From Setomelanomma holmii (Eukaryota > Ascomycota > Dothideomycetes > Pleosporales > Phaeosphaeriaceae), in contig ML978251.1 of assembly GCA_010015745.1 (NCBI GenBank), forward strand, positions 1 through 64,000: DNA of 64,000 nt. Direction: 5' to 3'. A program made the position numbers and the translations under genes. How positions within the stretch are numbered: the stretch's first letter is position 1; each line of letters starts with the position of its first letter. The notes beneath the pieces are model-generated. The model had not been told where the DNA came from. It saw only the letters and a list, made by a program, of their open reading frames with translations, and did not search any database. Of the stretch, positions 20,699-33,795 are shown piece by piece.

Positions 20699-23600
20699 CT
20701 ATGCACAAAGTGAACACTTCAACCTGCCTGGTGATCGCGACGCTTCTTCAGCGCCGCTCGTGTCTGTGGCGCTCGCTTTCTCCAGGCACGTCCTATGCCA
20801 TAGATGCCGACATGCGAACAACACCAGCGCGCCGCTTTCGCGCGTTTCGTCTTCTAATGGGGCGACTTCAACCTCCGCCTGACTCGGTCTCTTCCCTTTG
20901 CCCTTCCCACCAGACGCATCGTCGTCCGCCTCGTTGTCCTCAAGCCTCCGTCGAGTCTGTTCTTCTTCCCTCTTCTCCCACGTATCCCAAATCGCACCAC
21001 CAGCACCAGGACCCCACGCGCGTTTGCGACATCCCTCGCAGACTTGTCCACGCGGTCTCCATCCGCGTTTGCGGAGCTCGGTGATCTCGTGAACGTTCTC
21101 GAAGCCTTCTTTGTCGAGGAAGCGGTTTGCGAGGCTAAGAATCGTCTCCTCGAAGGTATATGCCGCGAAAATTTCGGCTAAGACGGATCGAAGGTGCGAC
21201 AAGGAGGGGGAGTAGGTGTGTGTTGCGCGGGTGAGGAAGCAACGGAGGATGCGCAGAAATGACGGGTTGCTTTGCGCTTGCGATTGTGTATGGCGAAGTG
21301 GCGGACGGCTAGTCATCGGTTGCGAGGTGGCGGCCTGTTTCGCGGGCGGAATGGTGGTTGACGCCAGCAGGGCGGAGAATGTTTGCTGGACTGAGGACCG
21401 GAGTGTCGAGACAATGCGGCCGGTATCAACGTGCTCGAAAAGCTCTTTCTCCGACGAGGAAATGGCGGCGTCGAGATCACTAACAGCAGCAGACGTGTCT
21501 CTGATCAGGCGCACTACTGTGTCAATCAGGTCAAGCCACAGCAGCTCATCAAGCGCGAGATCGCCTTCGCGTACTTCACCATAGGCTGACTTGCGACGAT
21601 CGGCGAGAGAATCGATCACTCGTCCAGTAGACTTGGTCCGCCCTTGACACAGCCAGATGCCAACCTTGACGTACTTGTTCATATCCTCCAGCAAGTCATG
21701 AACGGCTTCCTCGGTGTTCGCGACGTCCGGTGTGTCTGCAGCAGCGCCGATGAGTCCAGTCAGGGCGTTTTCTAGCGTGCCCAAATGCTTGATGAGACGG
21801 TCCATGGCATCCTTGACGAGACCGTCCCGCGCCATAAGTATGACTGCAGCGTCAATAACACCGCTCTTTTCGAGGGCAGGTAGCACGGGATCCAGTCCGA
21901 CATCGCCAGACTTCAAGAGGCCCACAAAGTCTGCGACGTGCGAGCTGTCGTAAGTGCACATGAGCTGAACATAGCGCTCCATGAAGCCAGCAGGCAAGTC
22001 ATCCCCCACAACTGCGCGGTCACTGTCCCTACGGGACTCTGGCTCAATAAGTGCTCTCAGAAAGTGGTACTGGGGATCGCTGTCGTCTTCTAGGGCCTTG
22101 AAGATAGGCTCGAGGAGATCCGATGCACACTGCTTCAGTGTTAATGCAGTCTGAGCAGCATCGATGGCCGCTAGATCTGCTGCGCGATGAATGATGACAG
22201 TCTTGACTTCGCTCATTTGCTTCTTGATGAGGCTCTTGCTAGGTCGCAGTAAGTCTGTGATGCACGCAAAGACCGCTTCTTCATCATCTGTATCGTCCAG
22301 ATATGTTTCGACCAATCTCGCCCACTGCTGTGCGCTCCGGTATACCGTCTTGAGGACGCGTTGGAAGCCCGCCTTCTCGAAAAGTGGAATCAGGCTTTGT
22401 GGGTTGGGCGGCTGGTACATGGACAGCAGGTACTCAACTGAGAGCTGACAGTCTTCCTTGATGGCATTAGTAGGATAATTGCAAAGACCCACCAACACTT
22501 GGTGCAGCGAAGTCCCAGGAAGCATGATGTGTTGCGGATACTTGGGCAAATTTCGCGCAATGAACATGTAGAAATAGATGATGTCCTCGGGATCAAAGTT
22601 CTCCGTGGTCAGAATGCCAAAGAGAATGTTGATGATGTACTGCCGAGTTGGCGTGAGTGCAGATCCTCGTTGCGTTCCATTAGCCTGATTTCCGTTCGAC
22701 GTCTCTTGGTCGCCGTTTAGGAAGCTGTCTTCGAAAGCTTCGTTGAGCATACTCATGAAGCTCGATGCGTCGAAGTCGAGAACGAGCGAGAGGTATGGGA
22801 ACGCGGGTTCCTGGCCCTTGTCCATGCGTGTTAAGATGACCTGGCCTGATCCTGGCGGCCATTGCAGGTTCTTGCCCGAGAACAGAAAGCGATACACGTC
22901 CTTCTTCGCACTGTAGGCCTGCTCCTCGTACATGAATGTGCCGCCGGGGTAGACACGACCAGTGAAAGTGTATGCAAGGTAGGGAAATATCTTCTTTGCT
23001 GATGTGAGGTAGATGTTTTCCGTTTCGTCCACATCGAAGTCGACTAGCTTGATGAGATCAAGAACATTCGTCAATGGTGTGACGAAGTCTCCAATGGCTC
23101 GCGTCCACACGTATATCAACGCATCGTACAATACATATTGCTGGCAAAGCATTGTGACCTGATTGATGTCGAGAGTGTCAGTGCTTAAGCGACATATCAT
23201 CTCCTCGAGTCTGCTGCCGCGGTTGGCGGAGGCATAGAATGTGATAAGATCCTTGAGCACATTTGGTGGCATCGCGGTGATCTCGCCGTCCAGTATGTAA
23301 GGCTCGAGCGTCTCGAAGAATGCCTTCTCTGCCGAGCCGTCCTCGAACGCATCATACACGTCTTCGAAGAGGAAGTCAAGCTCCTTCATGCCGAGCAAGC
23401 CTGTGAAGCAGACTTCTGCAAGTTCTTTCAAGCGCGTCTCTCGTGCATCCCGTCCCTCGTCTTTTCTTGCGAACGCGTACTTGAGCGAGGCTGTGATCAT
23501 ATCGAGTAGCTTCTCTTGGACAAGGGCATGGCGTGCATTGTCGTCTTCTGGGAGACCCACGGTCAACTTGTTCGCTTCGCCAACGTAGTATGATGTTGCC

Positions 23601-25590
23601 AGTCCAATTGCGGCGATGAAGTCGCCGTCTTCCATCAATGCCATAAGACGATCCGCCCAATTCGACAGGGTGCCAATTGCGACATCATTGTTTCCCAGCA
23701 GAAACAATCGGCCCTTGTATGCACGGAAGCTCATGTAGAACGCGTCCGCAACAACGCCGTGGAGAGAGCTATCTTCCTCGTCAAGTTGCTCGATCACTGG
23801 TTTCAACTGGTGCGAGAAGAGGTCCGAATGGTATATGTGCTTTTGCAGCAAGTCGAAGGTGTCCGTCATTCGAAGAGTGGTATCCTCTAAGATGACAAGT
23901 CGCTGGCTGATGGTTAGGACGCCGAGGACTGATCTACTCAGCCACTGCACGGCAACAACAGCTTCGTCTGCTTTCCACCGGCTTCGTGGCCTGAATTTGA
24001 GTTCTGTTGGTTTCTCTTTCTCAGTAGGCGGGGCAGTGATGGCTTCCACGTCCAGTATCGTCAAGACATTGGACCAGCAATAGATAAGCTTGGTATTGGA
24101 CACCGCCTTGCCCACGCCGCCAGGTACGTTCTTCAGCTTAACAGCTGGGAACCATGCAAGGCACCCACTAAGCGCACTGTGTGGGGCGACATCCTTTGGT
24201 CGTGGCGCTTTATGCTGTGTCTGCGCGACCGGAGTTGTCGAGACAATAACCAGCAGATATGGTGTCAGGAGCGCGGTTAAACCCATGTCATCAGTGGGCT
24301 GTTCGACATTGCCAAGCGGAAGAGGCGCGAAAGCAAGGACAGAACTCGGCTTTCGTGACTTCTCCAACGACTTGGCACCCAGTGGATATCTGCCTAGTAT
24401 CCTAGTATTCTTGACAGATCTGGCGATGGCTCCCAAGCCACGTGTCGCGAGATGCGAAAAGGCCATACCCGCATCGTCTGCAGAGACAAGTGCAGTGTGC
24501 CTTGTACCAAGGAACCCTAGATGAAGGACAGCGGCTCCCGAGATATGGCCATCTGCCTTTCGTTCATCCACGCTCACTCTCTCGAGTGGTAGGATGTGCA
24601 AGAAGGGTTTCGCAGGCTTCGCTAGCTCCCACGTGAAGATATGGCCGGTGGCATGGCCGCCAGCCACGGTGGAGTGGTCGGCGGATATGGCCAAAGACGT
24701 CACTGGGCCACATTCAATAGCTATACAGTCTTGTAAGCCCGTGCTCTAGAGAAAATGAATCGGTAACGATACCTTTTGTGCCAGGCCCAATTATCGACTT
24801 CAGAATCTGCTGGTAGTCAAATACCAATATGAACCCTTTCGAAGTACCTATGACCAGCGACGCGGCGACATTGAGACATGTAGGCTTCCCAAAGCTGCGC
24901 TTCCCAACCTCTGAGAAGACCTGACCAGTAATCTTCTTCAGCTTGGTCCACCGCACCACTTCCCAAGGCGCCTGCGGAGTATCTGCCTCATCTTGGTGCG
25001 GTTGGAAAAGCAGATTGCTCGATAGCGAAGACTGCCGAGAATGCGCTGAGAGGAAGGCCGGAGACGCTGCACGTGGAGACGCTAGCGGGGAGGGCGAGAG
25101 TCGTGAGGAGAAGCGGCGCTCGAATGGTTGAAGGGAGGTTGGACGATAGGGTCGGAGCGAGCTGTGGGAGACGGGCACACTGCTGCCAGGCGATGACAGA
25201 CCTGAACCCTACAGCTGTGTTAGTGCTATGTTGTGCTGTCCTGCTATGGTGTTGTACCTGAATCGAAGGTGTATCATCAGGAATGGATGCTGAGCTAGGA
25301 CTGTCTGGACGCTCCGCCCTTGGACGTAATGCCAGCCCTGATCCCGCATCTTCCTCCTGGTGTGTTCCTCGACTCCTAACCCTCGCAAATGTTAGACCAT
25401 GGTCGCCACTATCAATGGACTTGAGCTCATCGCCTTCTCCATCCCTGAGCTCCTCTTCTTCGACCACGTCGACCTTGACGGGTGAAGTGTGGTCGGACAA
25501 GACATTACGTCCCTCTTCTGTGACATTTGCATGCTCCTCTTCGAGATTTTCTAGAGCACTGGACTGGCTCGCCTCGGAATCGGAGCTCAT
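20699..25590 (-). CDS. vps8: Vacuolar sorting protein Vps8, CORVET subunit
   Basis: I model three exons on the minus strand, 25590-25258, 25208-24773 and 24720-20699, with GT-AG introns of 49 and 52 bp and matching phases. The protein has 1596 residues. The N-terminus is acidic and Ser-rich. A beta-propeller region follows with RWTKLKKITGQVF, SIIGPGTKA and ECGPVTSLAIS, then the Vps8 block GLTALLTPYLLVIVS. A long alpha-solenoid makes up most of exon 3. The C-terminus is a RING-type finger: CEGC, then CRHLWHRTCLE, then CSLC as the last residues. Vps8 is the Rab5-binding tether subunit of CORVET on early endosomes. The length is close to the usual 1400-1600 for ascomycetes. The ATG at 25590 starts the first open frame and nothing upstream suggests another exon. 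Confidence 0.93.
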
Positions 25591-26038
25591 GAGGCTCGTT
25601 CACCGCAAAGCATTGCTTCACGTGGACATTGAGGGCCTGAACTGAGTGTGACCACCAATCTTTCAATATGTATATCCTTTACAGCATTCCTCTAATGGCC
25701 GGACCCAATGTTCAATGTGACGCGCGGCAGGTCGAGTTGTTGCGCCGGAAGATATGGTGATGCCCGGAGGAACGCGGGTGAGAGGCGGCAGGGCGAAAGT
25801 CGATGTGGCCCCGGTGATTTGCAGACGATCTCGAGTCACGGATACGCGCAAAGTATGGGTCGACAGGCGCTCTTGTGAAAGTTGGCGGGGATGGTGCTGG
25901 TATCAAGCTTCATGGCGCAGTTTGCAGATCGCAGCCGCCAACCGTTCGGTAAGCCGGCCCAAGCTCCAGGACGTCACACATCTGAACATAAGTTAGCGAC
26001 AACGACTGCTTCTAAATCACCACACATATTCACCCACA

Positions 26039-26974
26039 ATGCCTTCAATAGGACCCACGCTTCCCCCACATCTCACGAAAAGAAGTCGCGACGATGACGA
26101 CATTAATTCCAGCACAGATGCCAGCGAGAAGCGCCGAAGAGTAGCTGGACCAGCACCTCCGCCCTCCGCATCCTCACCTCCGCGCAAGGCTGGCCCGTCG
26201 CTACCGCCAGATGACGAATCGCATTCAAGTAGCGAAGACAGCGACGCTGGCCCTGCACCTCCGCCCCCTTCGCGACCGGCGCGCGTTGTCGGTCCCGCTC
26301 CACCACCAGCGCCTCTGGACGAGCGACCACCAAATCCGCCCGAAGATGGCTCGGATAGCAGCGACGACGACGACTTCGGACCAGCGCCGCCCCCAGCAGG
26401 AGCACACATATCCAGCTCCAACAACGACGATCGCCCTGGTAGGTCGGCTTTCGATGACGATCCACAATTTGTAGCGGAACCAAGGAAGGCGCAGCGTGAC
26501 GATTGGATGACAATGCCACCAACACAGGACGATCTCGCCGCGCGCATGGACCCGACAAAGATGCGCGCACGCAAGTTCAACACAGGGAAAAGCGCAGGCG
26601 GTGGCGGAGGCATGAGCAGTGCTTGGACGGAGACACCTGAGCAAAAGCTGAAACGATTACAGGACGAAGCTATGGGCATATCCAAAGCTCCCAGTACGGC
26701 AGCACCGACACAAGATGGGAAGAAGAGCAAAGAGGAAGAAAGACGAGCGCGCAAGATGCGGGAGAAGATTGATGCGGCGCGAGGCAAGAGTCTTGTTGAG
26801 CAGCATGCGGAGAAGGGCACAGGCAAGGAGAAGGAAGACGATCCTAGCAAGAGGGCGTTCGACTATGAGAAGGACATGGCCGTGGTCGGCACGGCGAATC
26901 ACAAGCAAAGAAGGGAGTTGCTTAGCAAGTCCAAGGGGTTCAGCGACCGGTTCGCGAGCGGAAGTTTCCTGTAG
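26039..26974 (+). CDS. GPALPP-motif protein (DUF3752)
   Basis: A single exon encodes 311 residues. The first half is low complexity with repeated proline-rich motifs: IGPTLPPHL, VAGPAPPP, AGPSLPP, DAGPAPPPP, VVGPAPPP and FGPAPPP, separated by acidic Ser/Asp runs. The second half is the DUF3752 domain with RDDWMTMPP, RKFNTGK, SAWTETPEQK and a conserved C-terminus, KRAFDYEKDMA and SKGFSDRFASGSFL. The family is widespread in eukaryotes (GPALPP1) and is thought to be nuclear and RNA-related, but no biochemical role is firmly known to me. It is transcribed away from VPS8 with a 450-bp shared upstream region. Confidence 0.9.
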   Translation: MPSIGPTLPPHLTKRSRDDDDINSSTDASEKRRRVAGPAPPPSASSPPRKAGPSLPPDDESHSSSEDSDAGPAPPPPSRPARVVGPAPPPAPLDERPPNPPEDGSDSSDDDDFGPAPPPAGAHISSSNNDDRPGRSAFDDDPQFVAEPRKAQRDDWMTMPPTQDDLAARMDPTKMRARKFNTGKSAGGGGGMSSAWTETPEQKLKRLQDEAMGISKAPSTAAPTQDGKKSKEEERRARKMREKIDAARGKSLVEQHAEKGTGKEKEDDPSKRAFDYEKDMAVVGTANHKQRRELLSKSKGFSDRFASGSFL

Positions 26975-28043
26975 ACGCCAATGATCGAAAACAACACACG
27001 TGCGCCCTGTGGGTACAGCGCATTCGACCACACACCTTCTTGCTCTTCCTTCCCGCCATGGCACCCCACCTTGTCGCCTTGAAAGTTCCAACCGCTCTGG
27101 ACGTTGCAGCATGTATGAGGAGCATAACAAAGGTCGCCTCGGTTGGAAATCGCCAAGAACAGACGGCAATATGAGGTTGCGATTTGCTTATTCCTAGGTA
27201 CTTGCCGGATTGGGTGCTGTCAGGAAGAAGACTCGCGGCAGTTGCAGTGGCCATACGTAGGCGCGGCTTCCAATTGTGGGGCAGACGCGGATGTTTTTGA
27301 CACGGGTACAAACTCCTGTAACAAAGTCATGGTCGCCGGTCACGCTAAGCGCATCGAGTCTATCCACATATACGCATTCCATAGTTGTGTACGCCGAATG
27401 CAGCGACCACTTACAATACGGCTGTAGCCATGAAAGTGATGATTTGCGGTTTACGATTGCGGTTTCTTGGTCGTACGCCCACAACCCTCGCTTCACCGTA
27501 GTACAACTTACCCGACATCTGTTTCCCTCATATTGGACTGCAGCAACCTCTCGCATCCGTGTTGGCTCGCCAATCGTGTAGCATGTTCGAAGATGCCGCG
27601 CCCTTGCCCGCTGACCGGTCGTCAGCCTGAGCTGAGTCTCGCCAGTCTACCTTATCCGCGGTTGGCCCTTACACCTTTTGCCTTTCGCGTCAGCCCACCT
27701 CATACTCCAACAACGACCATTTTTCATTGGTGCGAGACCAGATGAAAGGTACTACAGGCCTGGCTTGGGAGGCCCTTCACTTGCTTAAAGCGGTACTCCT
27801 GAACAAAGGCGCCCTCGAATGGTCATTCTCATGTCTCGCATCATACTTCCAACTGCAAGGAGGTCGCCCAATAGTTTCCAGCTGCCTAGCCAGTGCTTCA
27901 GCGTTGAACAGGCGGGGTAAGATGGGCGCTGGGCTGGCTGAGCTGACGCGCATTCGAAGTCCTCCACCGGATACATAAGCAACCGAAACCTCGCACTTCT
28001 GAATGGGCCACAGGCAAGTTGGTCGACAGCCCCGCCTTCCAAA
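26975..28043. other. Intergenic region, no gene seen
   Basis: Several overlapping open frames on both strands (for example 27194-27556 minus) have no recognisable motifs and inconsistent frames. The region probably contains the 3' UTR of the GPALPP gene and the promoter of the FAD oxidase gene. Confidence 0.45.
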
Positions 28044-30410
28044 ATGGGTTCCATATCGCAAGCCTCGCTTAGGAGCGAAATACTCGAACGAACGCACATT
28101 CTCCAGGAAATTCTCAGTCACATCGATGAGTATTCCCGAGAATTCGACTTGATCGACTACTCCTCGCTCAAGCAGGAGGTGTTGCAGCCTGTCTTGGCCG
28201 AAGCGTTCGATCCTGAAACCCAGATCCGCGGTTTCCTAAAGACGTTCAGACATACATTGGTATACAAAGCCGCATTCGCCAACATCGAGAGCCAGCAGTT
28301 GCGGGATCAAGTCAATGCCTTTGTTGACGGGGAGGACGCGAAGCACGTGGTGGGTGAGCAAGGCTTCCAGGTTGCAGCACACAAAAGTCCGCCTGTTCAT
28401 CATCACTTTTCCCTGATTGCGGAACTGAAGAAGTTGCTGCTTGGTGCGATTGACGTCAAGGAGGTAGTGCAAGACGTCTTGCATCCCAAGCACAAGCATG
28501 TCAACGATTTACCAGTCATCTTTGAAGGTCCGAGCGATGATAAATCGTGGAGGTAGGCTCGCATCATCAAAAGTACTCAATAAAATAGCTTACATTCTTT
28601 GAAGTGCTACAGCGAGGTGCCCTTTGCCAATTGGGGCATGACTGTGCAGAACCAGCCGAAGTTCACCTTTTTACCGACAACAGTTCGCGGCGTGCAGAAC
28701 ATTGTGCTTTTCGCCATTGAGCACAACTACCGTTTGCGATGCGCTGGGTACCGACATAGCTGGAGCTCCATCTTCTCCCAAGACAATGAGATCTTCATCT
28801 CGCTCGTGAATCTGGAAACTGTGACCACACTTCCTGACCCAATGTCAATCCGTCCAGGGGAGTACGATCCAACCAAAGTCCCCGAGCTCAAGACGATCGA
28901 CTTGAAAGAGGAGACTGTGCCCGGGAAGAAGTGCCTGTGTCGTGTAGGTGCTGCAGTCACCAACGAGGAGTTCCGACGGTGGAGTGTAGCAAGTAAGGCT
29001 TGGGCATTTCCCGCGGACGTCATCCTGGTTGAGGTACGTAAAGAAAGCACGATGCTGCAGATAATACACTTACTAACCATGTCCAGGTCACCATCGGTGG
29101 CGTGAATGGCCCAATCTGCCACGGCGCTGGCATCGCCCACAAAACACTTTCTGATTATGTCCGTCGTATCGAGTACATCGACTGCAATGGCAAGTTCCAG
29201 ATAGTGGACGACTCAAAGCAGATCAAGGCTGCTGCGGGTGCTTTCGGTCTGCTGGGAGTAGTAACTCACATCACGTTCGAGCTCGACGCGATGACTTATG
29301 CGGTCATGGTTAGATAACCCGCACTACTAGAGACAGCCAGGCTAACTTGATTAGCAACCATTGAAGGAAGATGTTGGCTTCGGCGTGCCCCCATTATCGA
29401 AGAGCGACATCCCTGTTGCTCTCAGGAGTGACTGGTATGACGCGCCAGACGCCGCAGAGCGTATCGCATATGCAACTGCAGCGTTTGAAAAGCGTGCATC
29501 AAACGACTACTACAGCGAGTAAGTGACTGTATGCTTAGTGCATGAATGCAGTCCTGATAACGCCAGATGGTTCTGGTTCACCTACCAACGCAAGGTGTGG
29601 ACCAACACATTCAACACGACACCCGATCCCACTGGAGCTATCAACTACCCAGACGACGCCAACATATTCTTGCAATGGATCCAAGGCTGGCTCGGGGGCG
29701 TCATAACCGGTGTTCCCTTCTTCAACGCCATCCCCGGCTATTGGCAAGCGCAGCTCATCGCATCCTTGGGCATGGCTGCTCTTCCGCCTACGCTAGGCGA
29801 GAGCAATACGCCAACATACAAGACCTTACTTCCTAATGCACTGCACTTCCGCCGCGGCGTGCAAAACATGCGCGTTCGTGACCTCGAGCTTCAAATCCCC
29901 CTGCCACCACGCAAGGACGATCCAACGAAGCCTGACTTCAGTATCGTTCAACGCGCCTGGTGGGACGTCATCAAGCTTGTGTACGCCGATGCTGAAACTG
30001 GTAGTGACCCATCTTCCGCGATGCGCCTCACACTCGAGATGCGCGTCATGGGCGGTAGCGACATGCTCATGGCACCTCAAAAGGGCAACGACCTCGGCAC
30101 GCTGTCGATTGAAGTTCTTACCTTGCCCGACGCAGTATCGGATGACGAGTGGCAAGTCTTCGCGCAAAAGGTCGTCGATCTTTGGATGAGCTATGGCGGC
30201 AATGTACGACCGCACTGGGCCAAGGAGTGGGAGCAGTTTTCGTTCAAGGGTATCGAGGCACGGAAGTATATGAAGGAGGTGGCGTATAAGGACCAGATTC
30301 CCGAGTTTCGAGATGCGCTGATGAGGATTGGGGAGAGAGATGGGTGGACGGTAGAGGAGTTGAGGAGAAGGTTTTCGAATGAGCTGTGGGATAAGATTGT
30401 TTTTGAGTAG
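28044..30410 (+). CDS. FAD-linked oxidase, arabinonolactone-oxidase type
   Basis: I model five exons: 28044-28552, 28589-29033, 29087-29308, 29355-29518 and 29567-30410, about 727 residues. Introns 2-4 are ordinary. Intron 1 would be only 36 nt (GTAGGC...AATAG), so its ends are uncertain. The FAD-binding (VAO/PCMH) domain shows WGMTVQNQPKF, the His-bearing RCAGYRHSW (the usual site of FAD attachment in relatives), IGGVNGPICHGAG and GAFGLLGVVTHITFELD. A C-terminal substrate domain ends in NVRPHWAKEWEQF. This matches sugar- or aldonolactone-oxidising flavoproteins of the D-arabinono-1,4-lactone oxidase type. An extra N-terminal 170 residues of unknown function, with no signal peptide, sets it apart from yeast Alo1. 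The substrate is not deducible. Confidence 0.82.
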
Positions 30411-30867
30411 AGTATTAGTCGGGATAGATGGATCAACTACTTGTGCTGTCGTCGACTTGCGGCATCATATCAGTCTATATTAGGAGCTTCTCCGCCTGGA
30501 GTTTATCTCGCCAGTTTCTGTGACTCTGGTGTTAGTGAACACTTCTGCGTGAATCTCCTTACTCTCCTTCCGTTATTGGAAAACGATACAAGTAAGTATT
30601 TCCACGCCCACGCCTACCTGCCAACTCTAACCTTAGCAGCGGAGGTATGGTATCTGCTGCCTCTTAATCGCCGGAAATAGGCCCTCGTTGATCCAAAATA
30701 GCGAGAAGAGTAACGAAACACTCTCTTTCTCCCTTACATTACCCGGCTAATTGCGGAACAAGGTCTATAAGCACCTCTTCTCGACAGCTGTCTTATGCGT
30801 CACCAAGTATAGCCTCAATCTAGCGAATGAATCCGATCTGGACAAGTTCTAGCGCCTCACCTTCGGC
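30411..30867. other. Intergenic region, no gene seen
   Basis: The only frames are short and without motifs. It probably holds the 3' UTR of the FAD oxidase gene. Confidence 0.4.
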
Positions 30868-31470
30868 GTGACCGCGTCGCCTCGACACCCGTCCACGAAG
30901 CCCTCCCCCATCGCTCTGTTCCTCACATGTTGCCAAATCTACGAAAAAGCCTGGATGCTGCCGTACGCGCGAAGCACATTCGAATTCCACAACTTGCGAC
31001 TTGCGCATACATTAACGACGGAGCAACGCCACGCCATCTCTTCGCTTCGAACCGTACCCGACACCGACGACGACTTTTGCAGGCGTTGGGGCTCCTGGAT
31101 GAATGATGATCTCGTTCTTATGTCGCCGCCATGATGGAGGGACCCGGATGTCGTGAAGATGACATACCTACCGGGCCTCAAAAACTTAGAGCTGCGCATC
31201 GCCACCGAAGAGGCATCTGGTGGACCATTACTCGGGCACTTTACTAGTTTATTCTCAATCTTGGCGCAGAAGTCTACACGGGTCCAGGTCCTGGGGAAGA
31301 CATCGCGCGAAATACAAGATTGGCTATTTAATCTGAACCCTGGTATCGAGGTCGTCATCCAGGTTGAGCACTCGATACCATCGACGACTGCGTAGAAAAG
31401 AGCGTTGAAGAACACACCGTGGGACTGGCGCAAGAGGAAGACACAGTGAGCCTTCTATAACTGACAGCTT
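30868..31470 (+). pseudogene. Decayed F-box/2EXR-like small gene
   Basis: The frame reads ALFLTCCQIYEKAWMLPYAR then STFEFHNLRLAHTL, the hallmark 'LL.TCRQIY.EA..LLY..NTF.F' segment of the large fungal family of 2EXR/F-box-like proteins. A TGA at 31132-31134 interrupts it and the same frame continues as KMTYLPGLKNLELRI to 31395. A final piece, KNTPWDWRKRK, follows a second stop. No N-terminus with a start was found. One in-frame stop could in principle be spliced out, but no suitable intron borders are evident. Confidence 0.45.
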
Positions 31471-31822
31471 CTGCCTTTTTGTAGCAACAAGTCAATAACC
31501 TGGAGTATTTCATCATGTTACAGCATGCCTTAGACTCTGCGCAACAGCTGGGCTGAGACGCGGAGCACTGCCACATGTTTGCCTATCAGTGTACATTTCT
31601 GCGACAGCGTCTAGGCATCTACAATTACAACACTGTGAGGTAGCCACACTGCGTCACTGACATCCATGAAACCCTTCATAACCCCAAGTGACAATGCGCG
31701 GTGGCCTGGACCACCACGCTCAAACAGGAGAATGATGGCCAGAACGCTCATTGACAATCCGAGGCCACATGTCACTAATCTCGAAGACATACATTGGCCC
31801 TTCACCATTGCTTCGCTGCGCT

Positions 31823-32466
31823 AGCGCAACCCACTTCGATTGTCGCCACAAGTAAACTCAGGCGTTGTCATCTCGATTGTATGGTAGGCTTGCATCCGAA
31901 TAGGACACGGGGCACAATCGTGGTAATCCAGCAACGATAATAACTTCTCGGCGCTTGGATGTAGTCTTCCAAGCTCCCGCTCTCCATGGTCCTCAGCGCA
32001 CAATAATGCCTTAATCATGTTGTCGACGCCGTATTTACGCCACAGAGACTCACACGTATGTCTCCGCATAATGCTAGCCTGCACGTGTACTGATTGCTGT
32101 CCTACGAAGTCTCTCAAACTATCCTCTTTGTGGTCTCGGAAACAGCTGAGTGGTTCATCGCCAAGGTAGCTCGATGAGATATGCAGCCGGCCAAAGGGCC
32201 AAAGATGACACCCGCGGGCTTGAACGAGCACAACGATCTCGGTGACGGCGGCGAGACATCGTCGGCTGAGGTTTTGAGCAAGGCCTGCAAATGCGTTGGC
32301 TGGCTGGTGTGAAATATGTTGTGGGACCGTGGAAAGATGTGTGCTTCATCGCACACTTGTTGACAAGTGAGAAGCAATCTGAGGGCATATGGCGCTGGGT
32401 CAATGGCTTTGCCATTTCAATCGATGTACCAATCTCGACCGCTGAGGGCATACATGTAGCATTCAT
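31823..32466 (-). pseudogene. Decayed 2EXR-like small gene
   Basis: The minus strand reads LLTCQQVCDEAHIFPRSHNI then FHTSQPTHLQALL, the same family signature as the neighbouring remnant. The frame shifts near 32230 into a second open piece, VQARGCHLWPFGRLHISSSY, which runs to 31823 and contains QQSVHVQASIMRRH. A further shift is needed upstream. Two frame changes with no intron borders indicate a pseudogene. Confidence 0.4.
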
Positions 32467-32895
32467 TGCGAAGCTCGCTAGATAGGCTCAGAAGGGGGAA
32501 CGGCGATTTCGCGGCGGGTGCTGCTTGAGGTTAGAGTTGTTTTGGCTTACTTTTCAATCAAAACCCTACATATCTTATTATTCGACCGTTCTTGCGGTTG
32601 GTGATGTCATTCGGGTATTTCCTGGTCTTTGTGGTTGTTGAAAGTCGTGTCAGAGATTGATGGTGAGAGAGTGGCGCTTGAGGTGACGGTTCAACAGGTC
32701 TTATAATTGGGAGAGGCGCTCGCCGTTGGTCTTATAGTGAGAGTCGGCGGATCCCGGAAAACCAGGCAATCACGCCTCATGACGTACATGAGGGGATGAT
32801 TAAAGCGCGATGGTGCAGCCTGAAAGACCTCGCGGCTCTTTGGGCCCTCGACAGTCACTCCCCGATGCCGCGAACGGTCCCATGCTGGAGCTCAC

Positions 32896-33795
32896 CTACA
32901 TGAGAAAGATCCATCTCATGAGCGTCATGAATGGCGCTCTCAGTCGCAAGAGAACTCCAGGCTCTGGCTTACCCGTCAGAAACCAGTCATAGGTCGAGGC
33001 CCACGCCGCATTGCCGCCTTGGTCGAGTACATCTCCGTGGCATGGAATGATGCGTTCTATCTCCCACTCTGCGACTCGCTTGGTATCGCGACGCATCAGC
33101 GAATATTCCACGCTCGCGATGTAGTAAATCAAACGCTTGAACCAAATCGAATGCGGGTGTGCTCGTTTAGCGAACTCGCGGGAGAATATGTCTTGCTCAG
33201 AAGACGGCGGCGAATATTGCTGCTTTGGTCAGTCGGCCGAAAATGGAAGATAGAAAGACCTCAGTAGACTTACCTCGGTACAAGGCAAGTTCATCAACAA
33301 GTCAGACTGAATTAGCGTCCTGGTGGGCTTATGGTACCACGCAACACAATACGTGATGAACCCCTCGAACATCACAGTCTCGAAGTCTTCAACAAAACCA
33401 AACTCTTCCTCAGGCCCGCCTCTCGTCCAATCTCCACCGATGTAATCCCACGGTATGTCTGTGCGCTTCCTGTCGAGACCAGTAACGCCGATAGTCTTTG
33501 CTTCAGGCCAAACATCGAGATAGCTCTTCACGTACATATGGTGGCCGAGATCACATGCTATCAGATGCACGCCGCCCAAGGCGGTCAACGTAGCTTGGAC
33601 TGTGGGTTCGAGAGGCACCGGGTTCAATAGGAGATTGCGACCATCGTGCAGTCGAATTGCGGTCGCGCGATTGCCGACTGCCACAAATTTGCGGTATCCG
33701 AAAGGTGCGAAGCGGTTAAATGGCACGCTGAACGTCGTGATATCTGGTGTCACATCGCGTATGACCGTCCTCTTACCCGTCATATCGGCAGGCAT
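32896..33795 (-). CDS. DUF4336 protein (metallo-beta-lactamase-like fold)
   Basis: Two exons, 33795-33274 and 33219-32896 (54-bp intron, GTAAGT...GCAG), give about 281 residues. It has the DUF4336 hallmarks: NRFAPFGYRKFVAVGNRATA, HLIACDLGHHMYVKSYLDVW, DRKRTDIPWDYIGGDW and a late PCHGD. The family is related to metallo-beta-lactamase-fold hydrolases, but the canonical HxHxDH metal site is replaced, and its function is unknown to me. An in-frame TAG at 33850 blocks extension beyond the two ATGs at 33795 and 33783; I chose the first. The acceptor is ambiguous by one CAG codon. No signal peptide is visible. Confidence 0.78.

Noticed and set aside
20699..21084. Plus-strand frames near the end of VPS8
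   Set aside because: They are antisense to the RING finger exon, which is well conserved.
26017..26850. 277-residue minus-strand frame opposite the GPALPP gene
   Set aside because: It is the antisense shadow of proline/aspartate codons; the plus-strand frame carries the conserved DUF3752 end.
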